Source: Bryobacteraceae bacterium (GTDB taxonomy: Bacteria > Acidobacteriota > Terriglobia > Bryobacterales > Bryobacteraceae). From it: a DNA stretch of 39,527 nt. Below, one piece after another: positions 23,329 to 32,069 of this stretch. The DNA lies in assembly GCA_019187195.1 (NCBI GenBank), contig JABAQT010000031.1, forward strand, positions 97,956-137,482, written 5' to 3'. Under the pieces are notes generated by a model. It saw only the letters and a program-made list of their open reading frames with translations. It was not told the DNA's origin and did no database searches. A program made the translations under genes and the position numbers. Numbering within the stretch: position 1 is the first letter of the stretch; each line of letters opens with the position of its first letter.

Positions 23329-24495
23329 ATGCTGAAAGTCTTGGCTGCGACGGCAATTCCGGAGAAGATCACGACGGGGGAAGCTTACCGCCTGTTGCGG
23401 GATTGCTCCGCGGATTCGCGGCCTCTTCTCGAGCAGGCCGCGCGGATTCGCGCCCAGCGTACGGGGCGCGTCATCACTTATTCGCGGAAGGTGTTCCTTC
23501 CCCTGACAAACCTTTGCCGCGATCGGTGCGGCTACTGCACGTTTGCCCGGCTGCCTGATGACCCGCGGGCTCATACGATGACTCCGGAAGAGGTGCTGGC
23601 CGCCGCCGAGGCCGGCCGGGAAGCGGGGTGCAAGGAAGCGCTATTCAGTCTTGGAGAGCGGCCGGAACTTCGCTACCCTGCCCACAAACGATGGCTCGAA
23701 GAACGGGGCTATGCGTCGACCATTAGCTACCTCGCGGCGATGTGCCGGCTGGTTTTCGAGCGCACCGGCCTGTTGCCGCACGCCAACCCCGGCACGATGT
23801 CTCCTGATGAGATGGAGCAGCTTCGTCCATTCAACGCAAGCATGGGGATGATGCTCGAGACGGTGAGCGACCGGTTGCTGCGGCGCGGTGAAGCGCATCA
23901 CGGGTGTCCGGACAAGACGCCAGCGGCGCGCCTGGCGACGCTCGAGGCGGCCGGCAGGCTGCGCGTGCCATTCACCACCGGCATCCTGATTGGAATTGGA
24001 GAAACGCTCGAAGAGCGCGCCGCCTCGCTGTGCGCCATCCGCGACATTCACGCACGCCATGGCCACATTCAGGAAGTGATCATTCAGAACTTTCGCGCCA
24101 AGGCGGATACACGGTTTGCCGGCTGGCCGGAGCCGGACACGGACAGCCTCGAGTTGACGGCGGCTCTCGCGCGGGTGATTTTCGGCCCCGAGGTGAACAT
24201 TCAAATTCCTCCGAACCTGACATCGCCCGGGTTCGGACGATTGCTGCGGTCGGGCATTAACGACTGGGGAGGAGTCTCTCCGGTTACGCGGGATTTCATC
24301 AATCCCGAACGAGAGTGGCCGGCCATTCGAACGCTGCGGGAGGTTACCGGGCAGGCGGGCTTTGAACTGCGCGAGCGGCTTGCCGTCTATCCCGAATTCG
24401 TACGCGCGGGCTTTGTTCCCGAAGCGCTGAGAGACCGCGTGGCCCGGATGGTGGACAGTTCGGGACTGGTCCGTCCGCGGGAGGAACGATGGTAG
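23329..24495 (+). CDS. cofG: Fo synthase subunit 1 (7,8-didemethyl-8-hydroxy-5-deazariboflavin synthase)
   Basis: The protein is 388 residues and a radical-SAM enzyme. The 4Fe-4S ligands C63, C67 and C70 are in L-C-R-D-R-C-G-Y-C. F-S-L-G-E-R-P-E, L-P-H-A-N-P-G-T-M and I-Q-N-F-R-A-K-A-D-T are CofG-specific and separate it from MqnC/MqnE. With CofH it builds the deazaflavin ring from tyrosine and a flavin precursor. Two ATGs are possible; 23329 is favoured because the 13 residues added by the ATG at 23290 look unrelated and that start would leave only 18 bases for a divergent promoter. Neither has a ribosome site. It overlaps cofH by seven bases; the subunits are separate here, unlike fused FbiC. 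Confidence 0.94.
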   Translation: MLKVLAATAIPEKITTGEAYRLLRDCSADSRPLLEQAARIRAQRTGRVITYSRKVFLPLTNLCRDRCGYCTFARLPDDPRAHTMTPEEVLAAAEAGREAGCKEALFSLGERPELRYPAHKRWLEERGYASTISYLAAMCRLVFERTGLLPHANPGTMSPDEMEQLRPFNASMGMMLETVSDRLLRRGEAHHGCPDKTPAARLATLEAAGRLRVPFTTGILIGIGETLEERAASLCAIRDIHARHGHIQEVIIQNFRAKADTRFAGWPEPDTDSLELTAALARVIFGPEVNIQIPPNLTSPGFGRLLRSGINDWGGVSPVTRDFINPEREWPAIRTLREVTGQAGFELRERLAVYPEFVRAGFVPEALRDRVARMVDSSGLVRPREERW

Positions 24496-25742
24496 GAATG
24501 GAACAGGCCATTGCGGGGTGCCGCCCGGCGATAGCCGCCATTCTTGACAAAGCCCTCACGGGAGGAGAGGTGAGCGCCACCGAAGGCGAGTTGCTGCTGA
24601 CGGTGGCCGGGAACGAATTGGCGGCGCTCATGGCGGTGGCCGATCACCTGCGCTTCGAGAAACCGGGAGACCGGGTTACCTACGTCGTCAACCGCAACAT
24701 CAACTTCACGAACGTATGCGTGAAGCGATGCGGCTTTTGCGCCTTCAGCCGCGGGCATCGCGCCGGGGAGGGTTACTTTCTTCCCACCGAGGAGGTGGTG
24801 CGCCGGGCGCGGGAGGCGTGGGAGCTAGGCGCGACCGAGGTATGCGTGCAGGCGGGCCTGCCGCCGCGCATGAAGGGATCTCTCTACATCGATCTGTGCC
24901 GCGCCATCAAGGAGGAGGCGCCGGAGATCCACATCCACGGCTTCTCTCCCGAAGAGGTGAAATATGGCTCCGGGCTTTGCGGCCGCAGCGTGGAGTACTA
25001 TCTTGCGGCGCTGCGGGACGCGGGGGTTGGCTCCCTGCCGGGAACTTCCGCCGAAATATTGGACGACCGCATCCGGAATATTATTTCGCCGGGGCGCATC
25101 TCGACCGCGGAGTGGATTCACGTGATAACCAGCGCCCACCGCCTGGGAATTCCCACATCCTCGACCATCCTGTACGGGCACATCGAATCCGCCGGCGACA
25201 TCGCCCGGCATATCAGCCTGCTGCGGGATATTCAGAAGCAGACGGGCGGTTTCACGGAATTTGTTCCGCTCAGTTTCATTCACGCCGAAGCACCCATGTA
25301 CCGGAAGGGGTTCGTGCCCGGAATCCGCGCCGGGGCAACGGAGGACGAGGTGCTGCGCATGTACGCCGTGGCGCGCGTGATGCTGCATGGAGTCATCGAT
25401 CACGTGCAGGCGAGTTGGGTGAAACAGGGCGTGCCCATGGCGCGGCGCTGTCTTGGATCGGGGGCGGACGACCTGGGCGGCACGCTCCTCAACGAGAGCA
25501 TCTCGACGGCGGCGGGCGCGGCTCACGGCCATTTTCTGCGGCCCGCCGAAATGCGACATATCATTCGAAGCGCGGGCCGCGTGCCCGTCCAGCGCTCCAC
25601 CACTTACAAACTCCTCCGGGAATTCGAGCGCGAACCGGACGCGCCGGAACCCCTCGATGCGGTTGCTTCGGAAGAGCGATTCGGCTCCTATGCCTCGCTG
25701 ATTTCCTCGGATGAGTTCCGCTTTGTGAGAAAAGCGCCTTAG
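24489..25742 (+). CDS. cofH: Fo synthase subunit 2 (5-amino-6-(D-ribitylamino)uracil-tyrosine transferase)
   Basis: The protein is 417 residues and a radical-SAM enzyme with C77, C81 and C84 in V-C-V-K-R-C-G-F-C-A-F. Family-typical blocks are V-C-V-Q-A-G-L-P-P, I-H-I-H-G-F-S-P-E-E-V, L-P-G-T-S-A-E-I-L-D-D, S-T-I-L-Y-G-H-I-E and F-V-P-L-S-F-I-H. It couples a tyrosine-derived fragment to the ribitylaminouracil precursor; CofG then closes the ring. GGGAGGAA precedes the ATG at 24489 with good spacing. The gene is downstream of cofG and followed after 37 bases by a split-barrel oxidoreductase, in whose leader a TATATT (25755-25760) could form an extended -10 element. Confidence 0.95.
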   Translation: MVGMEQAIAGCRPAIAAILDKALTGGEVSATEGELLLTVAGNELAALMAVADHLRFEKPGDRVTYVVNRNINFTNVCVKRCGFCAFSRGHRAGEGYFLPTEEVVRRAREAWELGATEVCVQAGLPPRMKGSLYIDLCRAIKEEAPEIHIHGFSPEEVKYGSGLCGRSVEYYLAALRDAGVGSLPGTSAEILDDRIRNIISPGRISTAEWIHVITSAHRLGIPTSSTILYGHIESAGDIARHISLLRDIQKQTGGFTEFVPLSFIHAEAPMYRKGFVPGIRAGATEDEVLRMYAVARVMLHGVIDHVQASWVKQGVPMARRCLGSGADDLGGTLLNESISTAAGAAHGHFLRPAEMRHIIRSAGRVPVQRSTTYKLLREFEREPDAPEPLDAVASEERFGSYASLISSDEFRFVRKAP

Positions 25743-25779
25743 TGAGCGGCATGTTATATTGCGCACAGGAGAACCCATC

Positions 25780-26178
25780 ATGGCGGAAGCGATTCCCGAC
25801 AAGTATCTGGATCTGTTCCGGAAGAAGGCATTTGCCAGTCTTGCAACCCTGATGCCCGATGGCAGGCCGCAAGTGACTCCCGTGTGGTGCGACTACGATG
25901 GCTCGCATGTCATCGTAAATTCCGCCAAGGGCCGGCGAAAGGACCTGAATATGCGCGCCGAGCCCCGTGTTTCGCTGGCAATCATCGATCCCGACAATCC
26001 CTACCGCTATCTGGAGGTGCGCGGCCAGGTGACCGAGATCACCGAGGCGGGCGCCGACGAACACATCGACAAAATGGCGAAGAAGTACCTCAACGCCGAC
26101 AAGTACCCGAACCGCAGGGCCGGTGAGGTGCGGGTGATCTACAAGATCAAGCCCGAACACTGCACCTCCATGGGGTAA
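25780..26178 (+). CDS. PPOX-class split-barrel oxidoreductase, likely F420-dependent (Rv1155-like)
   Basis: The protein is 132 residues. It has the split beta-barrel of the pyridoxamine-phosphate-oxidase-like/FDOR superfamily: F-A-S-L-A-T-L-M-P-D-G-R-P-Q-V-T-P-V-W, I-V-N-S-A-K-G-R-R-K-D-L-N-M, R-V-S-L-A-I-I-D-P-D-N-P-Y-R-Y-L-E-V-R-G. This pattern is that of the TIGR03618/Rv1155 group, whose members bind F420 and reduce small molecules or serve as F420 carriers. AGGAGA lies before the ATG. Position directly after cofH supports F420 rather than FMN, but the cofactor is inferred, not proven. Confidence 0.85.
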   Translation: MAEAIPDKYLDLFRKKAFASLATLMPDGRPQVTPVWCDYDGSHVIVNSAKGRRKDLNMRAEPRVSLAIIDPDNPYRYLEVRGQVTEITEAGADEHIDKMAKKYLNADKYPNRRAGEVRVIYKIKPEHCTSMG

Positions 26179-26247
26179 GCTCCTCGATCTCCGGCGGCCC
26201 GCGCGGTGATGGTATGATGGCCAACCGGAAAGAAGGAGCGGAAGCGA

Positions 26248-26739
26248 TTGGCGGAAGCGAAAAAAGAAGAGTGGCGGGGTAAGATCGGCAAGATGTCCGA
26301 AGAGGAACTGGCGCAGTTTCTCGCGGGCAACCCATTTTGCCGGTTCGGGTGTCTTGACGAGGACGGCTGGCCCTATGTGGTGCCGTGCTGGTTCGAATAT
26401 AGAGACGGCGGGTTCTACATTGTGCCGCGCGCGAGATCGGCGTGGGCGCGGCATGTTCAGCGCGATGGCCGGGTATTTCTGTGCATCGACGACACCACCA
26501 TTTACAACAACCGGGTGCTGGTGAAAGGCGAAGCGACCGTTCTCGAGGAACCGAACCTTGGCGGGCGGTGGGTGGAAATCGCCCGCCGGATGTCGCTTCG
26601 GTATCTTGGCGAGCACGGTCCGGAATATCTCGAGCCGACACTCACCGAACCGCGGTGGCTGTTGTTTGTTCGTCCCATCAAGATGACCACGTGGCATGGC
26701 GTCGATTGGGCCGAGCGCTACAAGCATTCCAAATGGTAG
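26248..26739 (+). CDS. second pyridoxamine-phosphate-oxidase-like split-barrel protein
   Basis: The protein is 163 residues. Its core reads P-F-C-R-F-G-C-L-D-E-D-G-W-P-Y-V-V-P-C-W-F, then F-Y-I-V-P-R-A-R-S-A-W-A-R-H-V-Q and V-L-V-K-G-E-A, a split-barrel FMN/F420-binding fold different from its neighbour. The start is a TTG; AAGGAG (26233-26238) is 9 bases before it and no in-frame ATG exists nearer than 26293. It may pair with the preceding protein, or reduce its own substrate; F420 versus FMN is undecided. Confidence 0.8.
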   Translation: MAEAKKEEWRGKIGKMSEEELAQFLAGNPFCRFGCLDEDGWPYVVPCWFEYRDGGFYIVPRARSAWARHVQRDGRVFLCIDDTTIYNNRVLVKGEATVLEEPNLGGRWVEIARRMSLRYLGEHGPEYLEPTLTEPRWLLFVRPIKMTTWHGVDWAERYKHSKW

Positions 26740-26744
26740 GTCCG

Positions 26745-27851
26745 ATGAACACAACCCATCTTTCGAACCGCCGCGGATTTCTCGCAAAGGGTCCCGCGGC
26801 TTTGGCCGCCGCCGCACAGGCCGCGCAATCGAGTGTCGAGCCGCGCGCGCCATTTCGCATCGGCTGTCTGAACGTCCATAACTATTCGCACTTGCTGGGA
26901 CTGTGGGCTCCGCTGATGAATCCGCGCAAGGATAAGAAGGAAACGGCGATGACCGGCATGCGCATCACGCACTGCTGGGAGGTCGATCCGGCGAAATCCG
27001 CGGAGTTTGCCAGCATGTACGGCTGCGAGGCTGTGCGCAACTTCGACGATATGCTCGGCAAAGTGGATGGGATTATCTCCGGCGGATATTTCGAACACCC
27101 CTGGAATGACCGCCTGCACCAGCCCTATCTCGAAGCCGGCCTTCCCAATCTCATCAACCGGCCGTTTTCCAACTCGCTCGCCAAAGCCCGCAAGATGATC
27201 GACACCGCGCGGAAGCACGGAGCCACCATTCTTTGCCCCTCGGCCTACGAGTACACCGAAGCCGCCGCGAAGGCCAAAGCCTGGGCGGCTGGCAAGAAGA
27301 TCCTTTGCTACAACGCGACGAATTCGTTTGACGAATACCCGACGCACGGCATACACGGCATGTACATGATCCACCGTGCCATTGTGCAGGCGGGCAACCC
27401 CATCGTGTCGGTTACCTACCAGGCGAAGAACTGGTACACGCCGCCGGGGGTGATGAGCTTCGAGCACACGGGCGGCGATGGGCATGTCTTCCTCGGGACG
27501 CTGCACCAGATCGCCGGTTCATGGGGCACGCTGCAGATCCACACGAAGGAAGCGTACGGCGGAAAAGCATTCGACATCGAAAGCGGGACCGGATTTCCGT
27601 TCCAGATCACCGAGGCGTGGGCCCCAACCATCTGGGCATACCAACGCATGGCGCTCTATCACGAGATGCCGGAGAGCTTCGACTCGATCCTCGAGAAGAC
27701 GCGAGTTTTCCTGGCGGGATGGCGGTCGGTGTTGAACGGGGGCAAGACCGTGCGGCCGGAAGAGGTCCCCGAGGACTGGGAGTCGCCCGTGGAACTGCCC
27801 TCGCGTTCCGGCGATCCGTACGTGGGCATGTTCAGGAAACTGTTCGGATAG
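26745..27851 (+). CDS. Tat-exported Gfo/Idh/MocA-like protein with degenerate catalytic motifs
   Basis: The protein is 368 residues with a twin-arginine leader ([18 protein letters not shown]). The Gfo/Idh fold is visible in [16 protein letters not shown], the [13 protein letters not shown] strand and the later helices. However, the N-terminal dinucleotide loop is I-G-C-L-N-V-H-N rather than G-x-G-x-x-G, and the family's catalytic E-K-P is N-R-P (138-140). It may therefore have lost redox activity and bind a ligand instead, or use another mechanism. The ATG at 26745 was chosen, five bases after the previous stop; an ATG at 26733 overlaps that gene. It is followed after 13 bases by a cytochrome/PQQ enzyme. 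Confidence 0.75.
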   Translation: MNTTHLSNRRGFLAKGPAALAAAAQAAQSSVEPRAPFRIGCLNVHNYSHLLGLWAPLMNPRKDKKETAMTGMRITHCWEVDPAKSAEFASMYGCEAVRNFDDMLGKVDGIISGGYFEHPWNDRLHQPYLEAGLPNLINRPFSNSLAKARKMIDTARKHGATILCPSAYEYTEAAAKAKAWAAGKKILCYNATNSFDEYPTHGIHGMYMIHRAIVQAGNPIVSVTYQAKNWYTPPGVMSFEHTGGDGHVFLGTLHQIAGSWGTLQIHTKEAYGGKAFDIESGTGFPFQITEAWAPTIWAYQRMALYHEMPESFDSILEKTRVFLAGWRSVLNGGKTVRPEEVPEDWESPVELPSRSGDPYVGMFRKLFG

Positions 27852-27864
27852 GGAGTCCGCCAGC

Positions 27865-29961
27865 ATGCGACTCGCCGTTCTCGCCTGTCTCACAACGCCG
27901 GCCGTCCTCGCGCAGACCTTCACGGCGGCGCAGGCGCTCGCCGGGCGCGAAGCCTATCTCGGCAACTGCGCCAGCTGCCATCTGCCGAACTTGAGCGGCC
28001 GCAACGAAGCGCATCCGCTCGCGGGCGGGAATTTTCTGAAGGTGTGGCGCGAACGCACAGCAACCCAACTGACGCGCTACATGCAACAGACAATGCCACC
28101 GGGAAACCCCGGCGGGCTGGGCGAGGAGACCTACGTCGCGATTGCGGCGTTCATTCTTGAAGCAAACGGGGCGCCCGCGGGCGCGGAACCGCTTGCCGTC
28201 AACAGCCGCCTGCGCATCGGAGACGCCGCGAACGGGCAGATGCCCGCGGCCCTGCTGGCGGCGCTCAGCGCTCCCTCCTCCGATCAGGCCGGCCTGTCCA
28301 CCCGCGCGCGCCCGAAAGGCCACACCGTGCGCGGTACGGTAAAGAACTACCGCCCGGTGACCGGCGCCATGCTCCGCAATCCCGATCCGGCGGACTGGCT
28401 GATGATACGGGGCAATTACCAGGCGTGGAGCTACAGCCCGCTGTCGCAGATCACCAGCGGGAACGTGAAGAACCTCCGTCTCAAATGGATGTGGGCGATG
28501 AACGACGGCGGAGCCAATCAGCCCTCTCCGATCGTTCATGACGGCATCATCTATCTGTCCAACACCAGCCACACGATGCAGGCGCTCGATGGCCGCAACG
28601 GTGACTTGATATGGGAGAACAACATCGGACCCGATGCGACGCGCGCCTACGGCGCCACGCGCGCCACTGCTATTTGGGACGACAAAGTCTATCTTTCGGG
28701 GACCGACGCCAAGCTCCACGCGCTCGACGCGCGGACGGGCCGCGTTGTCTGGACCAGCGAGGTGGCTCCGGCCAAGCGCGGCTTCAGCAGCACCTCCGGC
28801 GCCATCGCCATCGACGGAAAGATTCTTCAGGGACTCACCGGATGCGGGTCATACAAAGAAGAACGCTGCTACATCAGCGCCTGGGACGCGCAAACCGGCG
28901 CTCCCGTGTGGAAGTTCAATACGATTGCGCACGACGGCGAACCCGGCGGCGGCACGTGGGGCACGTTGAGCAATCTCTTCCGCGCGGGCGGCGACACCTG
29001 GATCGCGGGCAGCTTCGATCCCGAATTACACCTCACCTACTGGGGGGTTTCTCAGGCCAAGCCCTGGATGCGAGTGAGCCGCGGTTCGAAGACCGGCGAC
29101 AAAGCGCTGTATACGAACTGCACGCTGGCGATCAATTCCGAGACGGGCAAGCTCGAATGGTACTTCCAGCATGTGCCTCAGGAGACCTTCGACCTGGATG
29201 AGGTCTTCGAGCGGGTGCTGGTGGACGTGGACGGGCGCAAGCTGGTGTTCTCCATCGGAAAGGCTGGTATTTTGTGGAAACTGGACCGGGTTACGGGCCA
29301 GTATATCGATCTGGTGGAGACGGTCCATCAGAACGCGTTTTCCCATGTTGACCGCGCGACGGGCAAACTTACGTATCGCGCCGATATCCTCGAGCAGAAG
29401 TTCGGCGAATGGCTCTTTGTCTGTCCGAGCACCCAGGGAGGGCATAACTGGCAGCCGATGAGCTACCATCCGCCGAGCGGGCAACTCATTCTTCCACTCA
29501 GCCAGAGCTGCATGGAGATGTCGGCGCGCGAGGTGGAGATGAAAGCGGGGTCCGGAGGCGGGGCCGGCAACCGGCACTTCCTCGAGATGCCGGGAAAGAA
29601 AGGCATGATCGGAAAGCTGGCGGCTTACGATGTGCGCTCCATGAAAGAGCGGTGGGCGGTCGAGCAGCGCGCTCCGTTTCTCACGGGCGTTCTCTCCACG
29701 GCGGGCGGAGTGGCTTTCGTGGGCGACCTCGACCGCTACTTCAAGGCGTTCGATGTGAAGACCGGCGCCCTGCTGTGGCAAACGCGGCTTGGAACATCCG
29801 TACAGGGGCATCCGGTTTCGTTTTCCATCGACGGCAAGCAATACATCGCCGTGACGACGGGATTGGGTGGAGGCAGCCCGCGCGACGTGCCGCACGTCAT
29901 AGCGCCGGAGATCCATTTTCCGGGCAACGGCAACGCTCTCTACGTTTTCGAGTTGCCGTAG
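27865..29961 (+). CDS. quinoprotein: N-terminal cytochrome c fused to a PQQ-type beta-propeller
   Basis: The protein is 698 residues with a signal peptide ending V-L-A-Q (about 17). A single-haem cytochrome c domain (about 20-105) has N-C-A-S-C-H (C35, C38, H39) and probable axial M77 in T-M-P-P-G. A PQQ-dehydrogenase-like propeller (about 175-698) follows, with W-type blade motifs such as [11 protein letters not shown] and [12 protein letters not shown]. The adjacent Cys-Cys pair of methanol-type dehydrogenases is not seen; C327 and C335 flank a loop instead. Such enzymes oxidise alcohols or sugars in the periplasm and pass electrons to the haem. The substrate is unknown. GGGAG is 9 bases upstream. 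Confidence 0.88.
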   Translation: MRLAVLACLTTPAVLAQTFTAAQALAGREAYLGNCASCHLPNLSGRNEAHPLAGGNFLKVWRERTATQLTRYMQQTMPPGNPGGLGEETYVAIAAFILEANGAPAGAEPLAVNSRLRIGDAANGQMPAALLAALSAPSSDQAGLSTRARPKGHTVRGTVKNYRPVTGAMLRNPDPADWLMIRGNYQAWSYSPLSQITSGNVKNLRLKWMWAMNDGGANQPSPIVHDGIIYLSNTSHTMQALDGRNGDLIWENNIGPDATRAYGATRATAIWDDKVYLSGTDAKLHALDARTGRVVWTSEVAPAKRGFSSTSGAIAIDGKILQGLTGCGSYKEERCYISAWDAQTGAPVWKFNTIAHDGEPGGGTWGTLSNLFRAGGDTWIAGSFDPELHLTYWGVSQAKPWMRVSRGSKTGDKALYTNCTLAINSETGKLEWYFQHVPQETFDLDEVFERVLVDVDGRKLVFSIGKAGILWKLDRVTGQYIDLVETVHQNAFSHVDRATGKLTYRADILEQKFGEWLFVCPSTQGGHNWQPMSYHPPSGQLILPLSQSCMEMSAREVEMKAGSGGGAGNRHFLEMPGKKGMIGKLAAYDVRSMKERWAVEQRAPFLTGVLSTAGGVAFVGDLDRYFKAFDVKTGALLWQTRLGTSVQGHPVSFSIDGKQYIAVTTGLGGGSPRDVPHVIAPEIHFPGNGNALYVFELP

Positions 29962-29975
29962 CGGACCGCCACCGG

Positions 29976-31859
29976 TCAGCGGGAGCCGGCCTGCCTGGCA
30001 GCGGTGGCTTGCACGACCGCGGTGAGTTCTTCCTTACTCAACGTTTCCTTGCGGATGAGCTCCGATGCCAGGTGATCGAGCTGCTCCTCCCGTTCGCGCA
30101 AGATCGATTCCGCCCGCAGAAAGGCCGCATCCACGATCCGCTTGCTTTCCTCGTCGATGATTCTCGCCGTGGCGTCGCTGTAGTTCTTTTCCTCGGCTGT
30201 AAACATCGACTTGAGGAACGGGGAGGCGAGCGGGTGGCCATAGGTCAGCTTTCCGAGTTGTCCGCTCATGCCGAAACGGGTGACCATCTGCCTGGCGAGT
30301 TCGGAGGCGCGGTCGAGGTCATCCGCGGCGCCAGTCGAGACGATGCCTTTGTATTGAATCTCTTCCGCCGCGCGGCCGCCCAGCAGCACCGTCAGCCGGT
30401 CCTCGAGTTCCGGCTGCGTCATGAGAAACCTCTCCTGGGTCGGCAACTGCAACGTGTAGCCCAGCGCCCCGATGGAGCGCGGAATGATGGACACGCGATG
30501 CACGGGATCGGCATGTTCGACCGACAAGGCCACCAGAGTGTGGCCGGATTCGTGATAGGCAATCCGCTCCTTCTCCGCCGGCGTCATGACGCGCCGCTTT
30601 TTTTCGAGGCCCAGCATGACGCGGTCGATCGCCTCCTCGAGGTCCCGCAGTTCGACGCTCGTCGAGCCGCGGCGGACCGCAAGCAGCGCGGACTCATTCA
30701 CGATATTGGCGAGATCGGCTCCCGCCATGCCTGGCGTCCGCGCGGCGATGATTTTCAGGTCCACATCCGGAGCCATGTGAATCTTGCGCGCATGCACCTG
30801 TAGGATCTCCTCCCGGCCCTTCAGATCGGGGCGGTCCACCAGCACCTGGCGGTCGAATCGCCCGGCGCGCATCAGAGCCGCGTCGAGCACTTCCGGCTGG
30901 TTGGTGGCGGCCATCAGGATGACGCCTTCCGATGTGTCGAAGCCATCCATTTCGGCAAGCAACTGGTTCAACGTCTGCTCGCGTTCTTCGTTGCTGAACC
31001 CGATGCCGCGGCCGGTGGTGCGCGACTTGCCGATCGCGTCCAGTTCATCGATGAAAACGATGCAGGGCGCTTTCTGCTTTGCCTGCTCGAACAGGTCACG
31101 AACCCGGGCCGCGCCGACGCCGACGAACATTTCCACGAACTCCGACCCGGAAATGGAGAAGAACGCAACCCCGGCCTCTCCGGCAACCGCTTTCGCCAGC
31201 AGCGTCTTGCCCGTGCCCGGAGGTCCTATGAGCAGGACCCCTTTGGGAATGCGCCCTCCGAGCGCCTGATAGCGGGCGGGCCGCCGGAGGAAATCGACAA
31301 TCTCGAGCAGTTCCGTCTTGGCTTCATCCACACCGGCGACGTCGGCGAATGTGACCTTGACGCTGCTGGACTGGTCGTGAATCTTGGCCCGGTTCCGCCC
31401 GAAAGTCATGGCGCCGCCGCCCTGGCGCAACCGCCGCATCCCAAACGCATAGAGCGCGCCGATGAGCAGCAAGGGGATCACCCAGCCCATGAGTCCCCAA
31501 ATCCAGGCGTTGTTTTCGACGACGCCGGTAACCTTGATCTGGTGATCCTCGAGTTCCTTGAGAAGCGAGGTGTCATCGATGCCCGGCAGACGCGTGGCTA
31601 TGATGCGCTCGCCGGCTGAAGGCTGCCCCTTCTTCTTTTCCGTATCCGGCTTCTTCACCCCAATCAGATCCTGATCGGTGATTTCCACCGCGGAGAGCTT
31701 TCCGGCGCGCATCCGCGCCAGGAACTCCGTGTAGGAAACGCGTTCCGGAGCGGCGTTTCCAAGCCCCAGAGTTCCCATATACAACAGGGCGGCGAGAATC
31801 AACAGATTGACTACCGGAAAAATCCACTGCCGCTGACGTACCGGACTGTTCATGCCCAT
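29976..31859 (-). CDS. ftsH: ATP-dependent zinc metalloprotease FtsH
   Basis: The protein is 627 residues, the normal length. It is a hexameric membrane AAA+ protease that removes damaged or regulatory membrane and cytosolic proteins. Two transmembrane segments (about 13-29 and 119-140) flank a periplasmic domain. The AAA module has Walker A G-P-P-G-T-G-K-T (212-219), Walker B I-V-F-I-D-E (267-272) and an Arg finger in G-R-F-D-R. The zinc site H-E-S-G-H lies at 436-440. The ATG at 31859 follows GAGGG with good spacing. It ends 14 bases from the convergent PQQ gene, where GCCACCG (29968-29974) and CGGTGGC (30002-30008) could base-pair. A second ftsH may exist elsewhere, as is common in Acidobacteriota. 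Confidence 0.96.
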   Translation of the reverse strand: MGMNSPVRQRQWIFPVVNLLILAALLYMGTLGLGNAAPERVSYTEFLARMRAGKLSAVEITDQDLIGVKKPDTEKKKGQPSAGERIIATRLPGIDDTSLLKELEDHQIKVTGVVENNAWIWGLMGWVIPLLLIGALYAFGMRRLRQGGGAMTFGRNRAKIHDQSSSVKVTFADVAGVDEAKTELLEIVDFLRRPARYQALGGRIPKGVLLIGPPGTGKTLLAKAVAGEAGVAFFSISGSEFVEMFVGVGAARVRDLFEQAKQKAPCIVFIDELDAIGKSRTTGRGIGFSNEEREQTLNQLLAEMDGFDTSEGVILMAATNQPEVLDAALMRAGRFDRQVLVDRPDLKGREEILQVHARKIHMAPDVDLKIIAARTPGMAGADLANIVNESALLAVRRGSTSVELRDLEEAIDRVMLGLEKKRRVMTPAEKERIAYHESGHTLVALSVEHADPVHRVSIIPRSIGALGYTLQLPTQERFLMTQPELEDRLTVLLGGRAAEEIQYKGIVSTGAADDLDRASELARQMVTRFGMSGQLGKLTYGHPLASPFLKSMFTAEEKNYSDATARIIDEESKRIVDAAFLRAESILREREEQLDHLASELIRKETLSKEELTAVVQATAARQAGSR

Positions 31860-31929
31860 CTTTTGCCCTCTGAATACGCACGGTCAGGGAGGTTCACATC
31901 CGCACTGGGACCGGGTTGCGCCGCGATTT

Positions 31930-31959
31930 CGAAAGGCACGCGAAAGGGGTATCCCTTTC
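31930..31959. promoter_or_regulatory. repeated CGAAAGG element with an inverted copy in the divergent ftsH/HhH gap
   Basis: CGAAAGG occurs at 31930-31936 and 31941-31947, offset by 11 bases, one helical turn. The second copy pairs with an inverted CCCTTTC (31953-31959), giving GAAAGGG-GTAT-CCCTTTC. It lies in the 210-base gap 31860-32069, which otherwise holds only the ribosome sites. A regulator binding site or a transcript hairpin are both possible. Confidence 0.4.
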
Positions 31960-32069
31960 ACCATTGTATCGTGCGTACGGCCAATTCCCAGGGTGATTTA
32001 GTCCGCTCCGCGGCTATTCCAGGCCGATTGGCCGGCGCGGGGATTGCTTCAATGAAAGCAGGAGACTTC

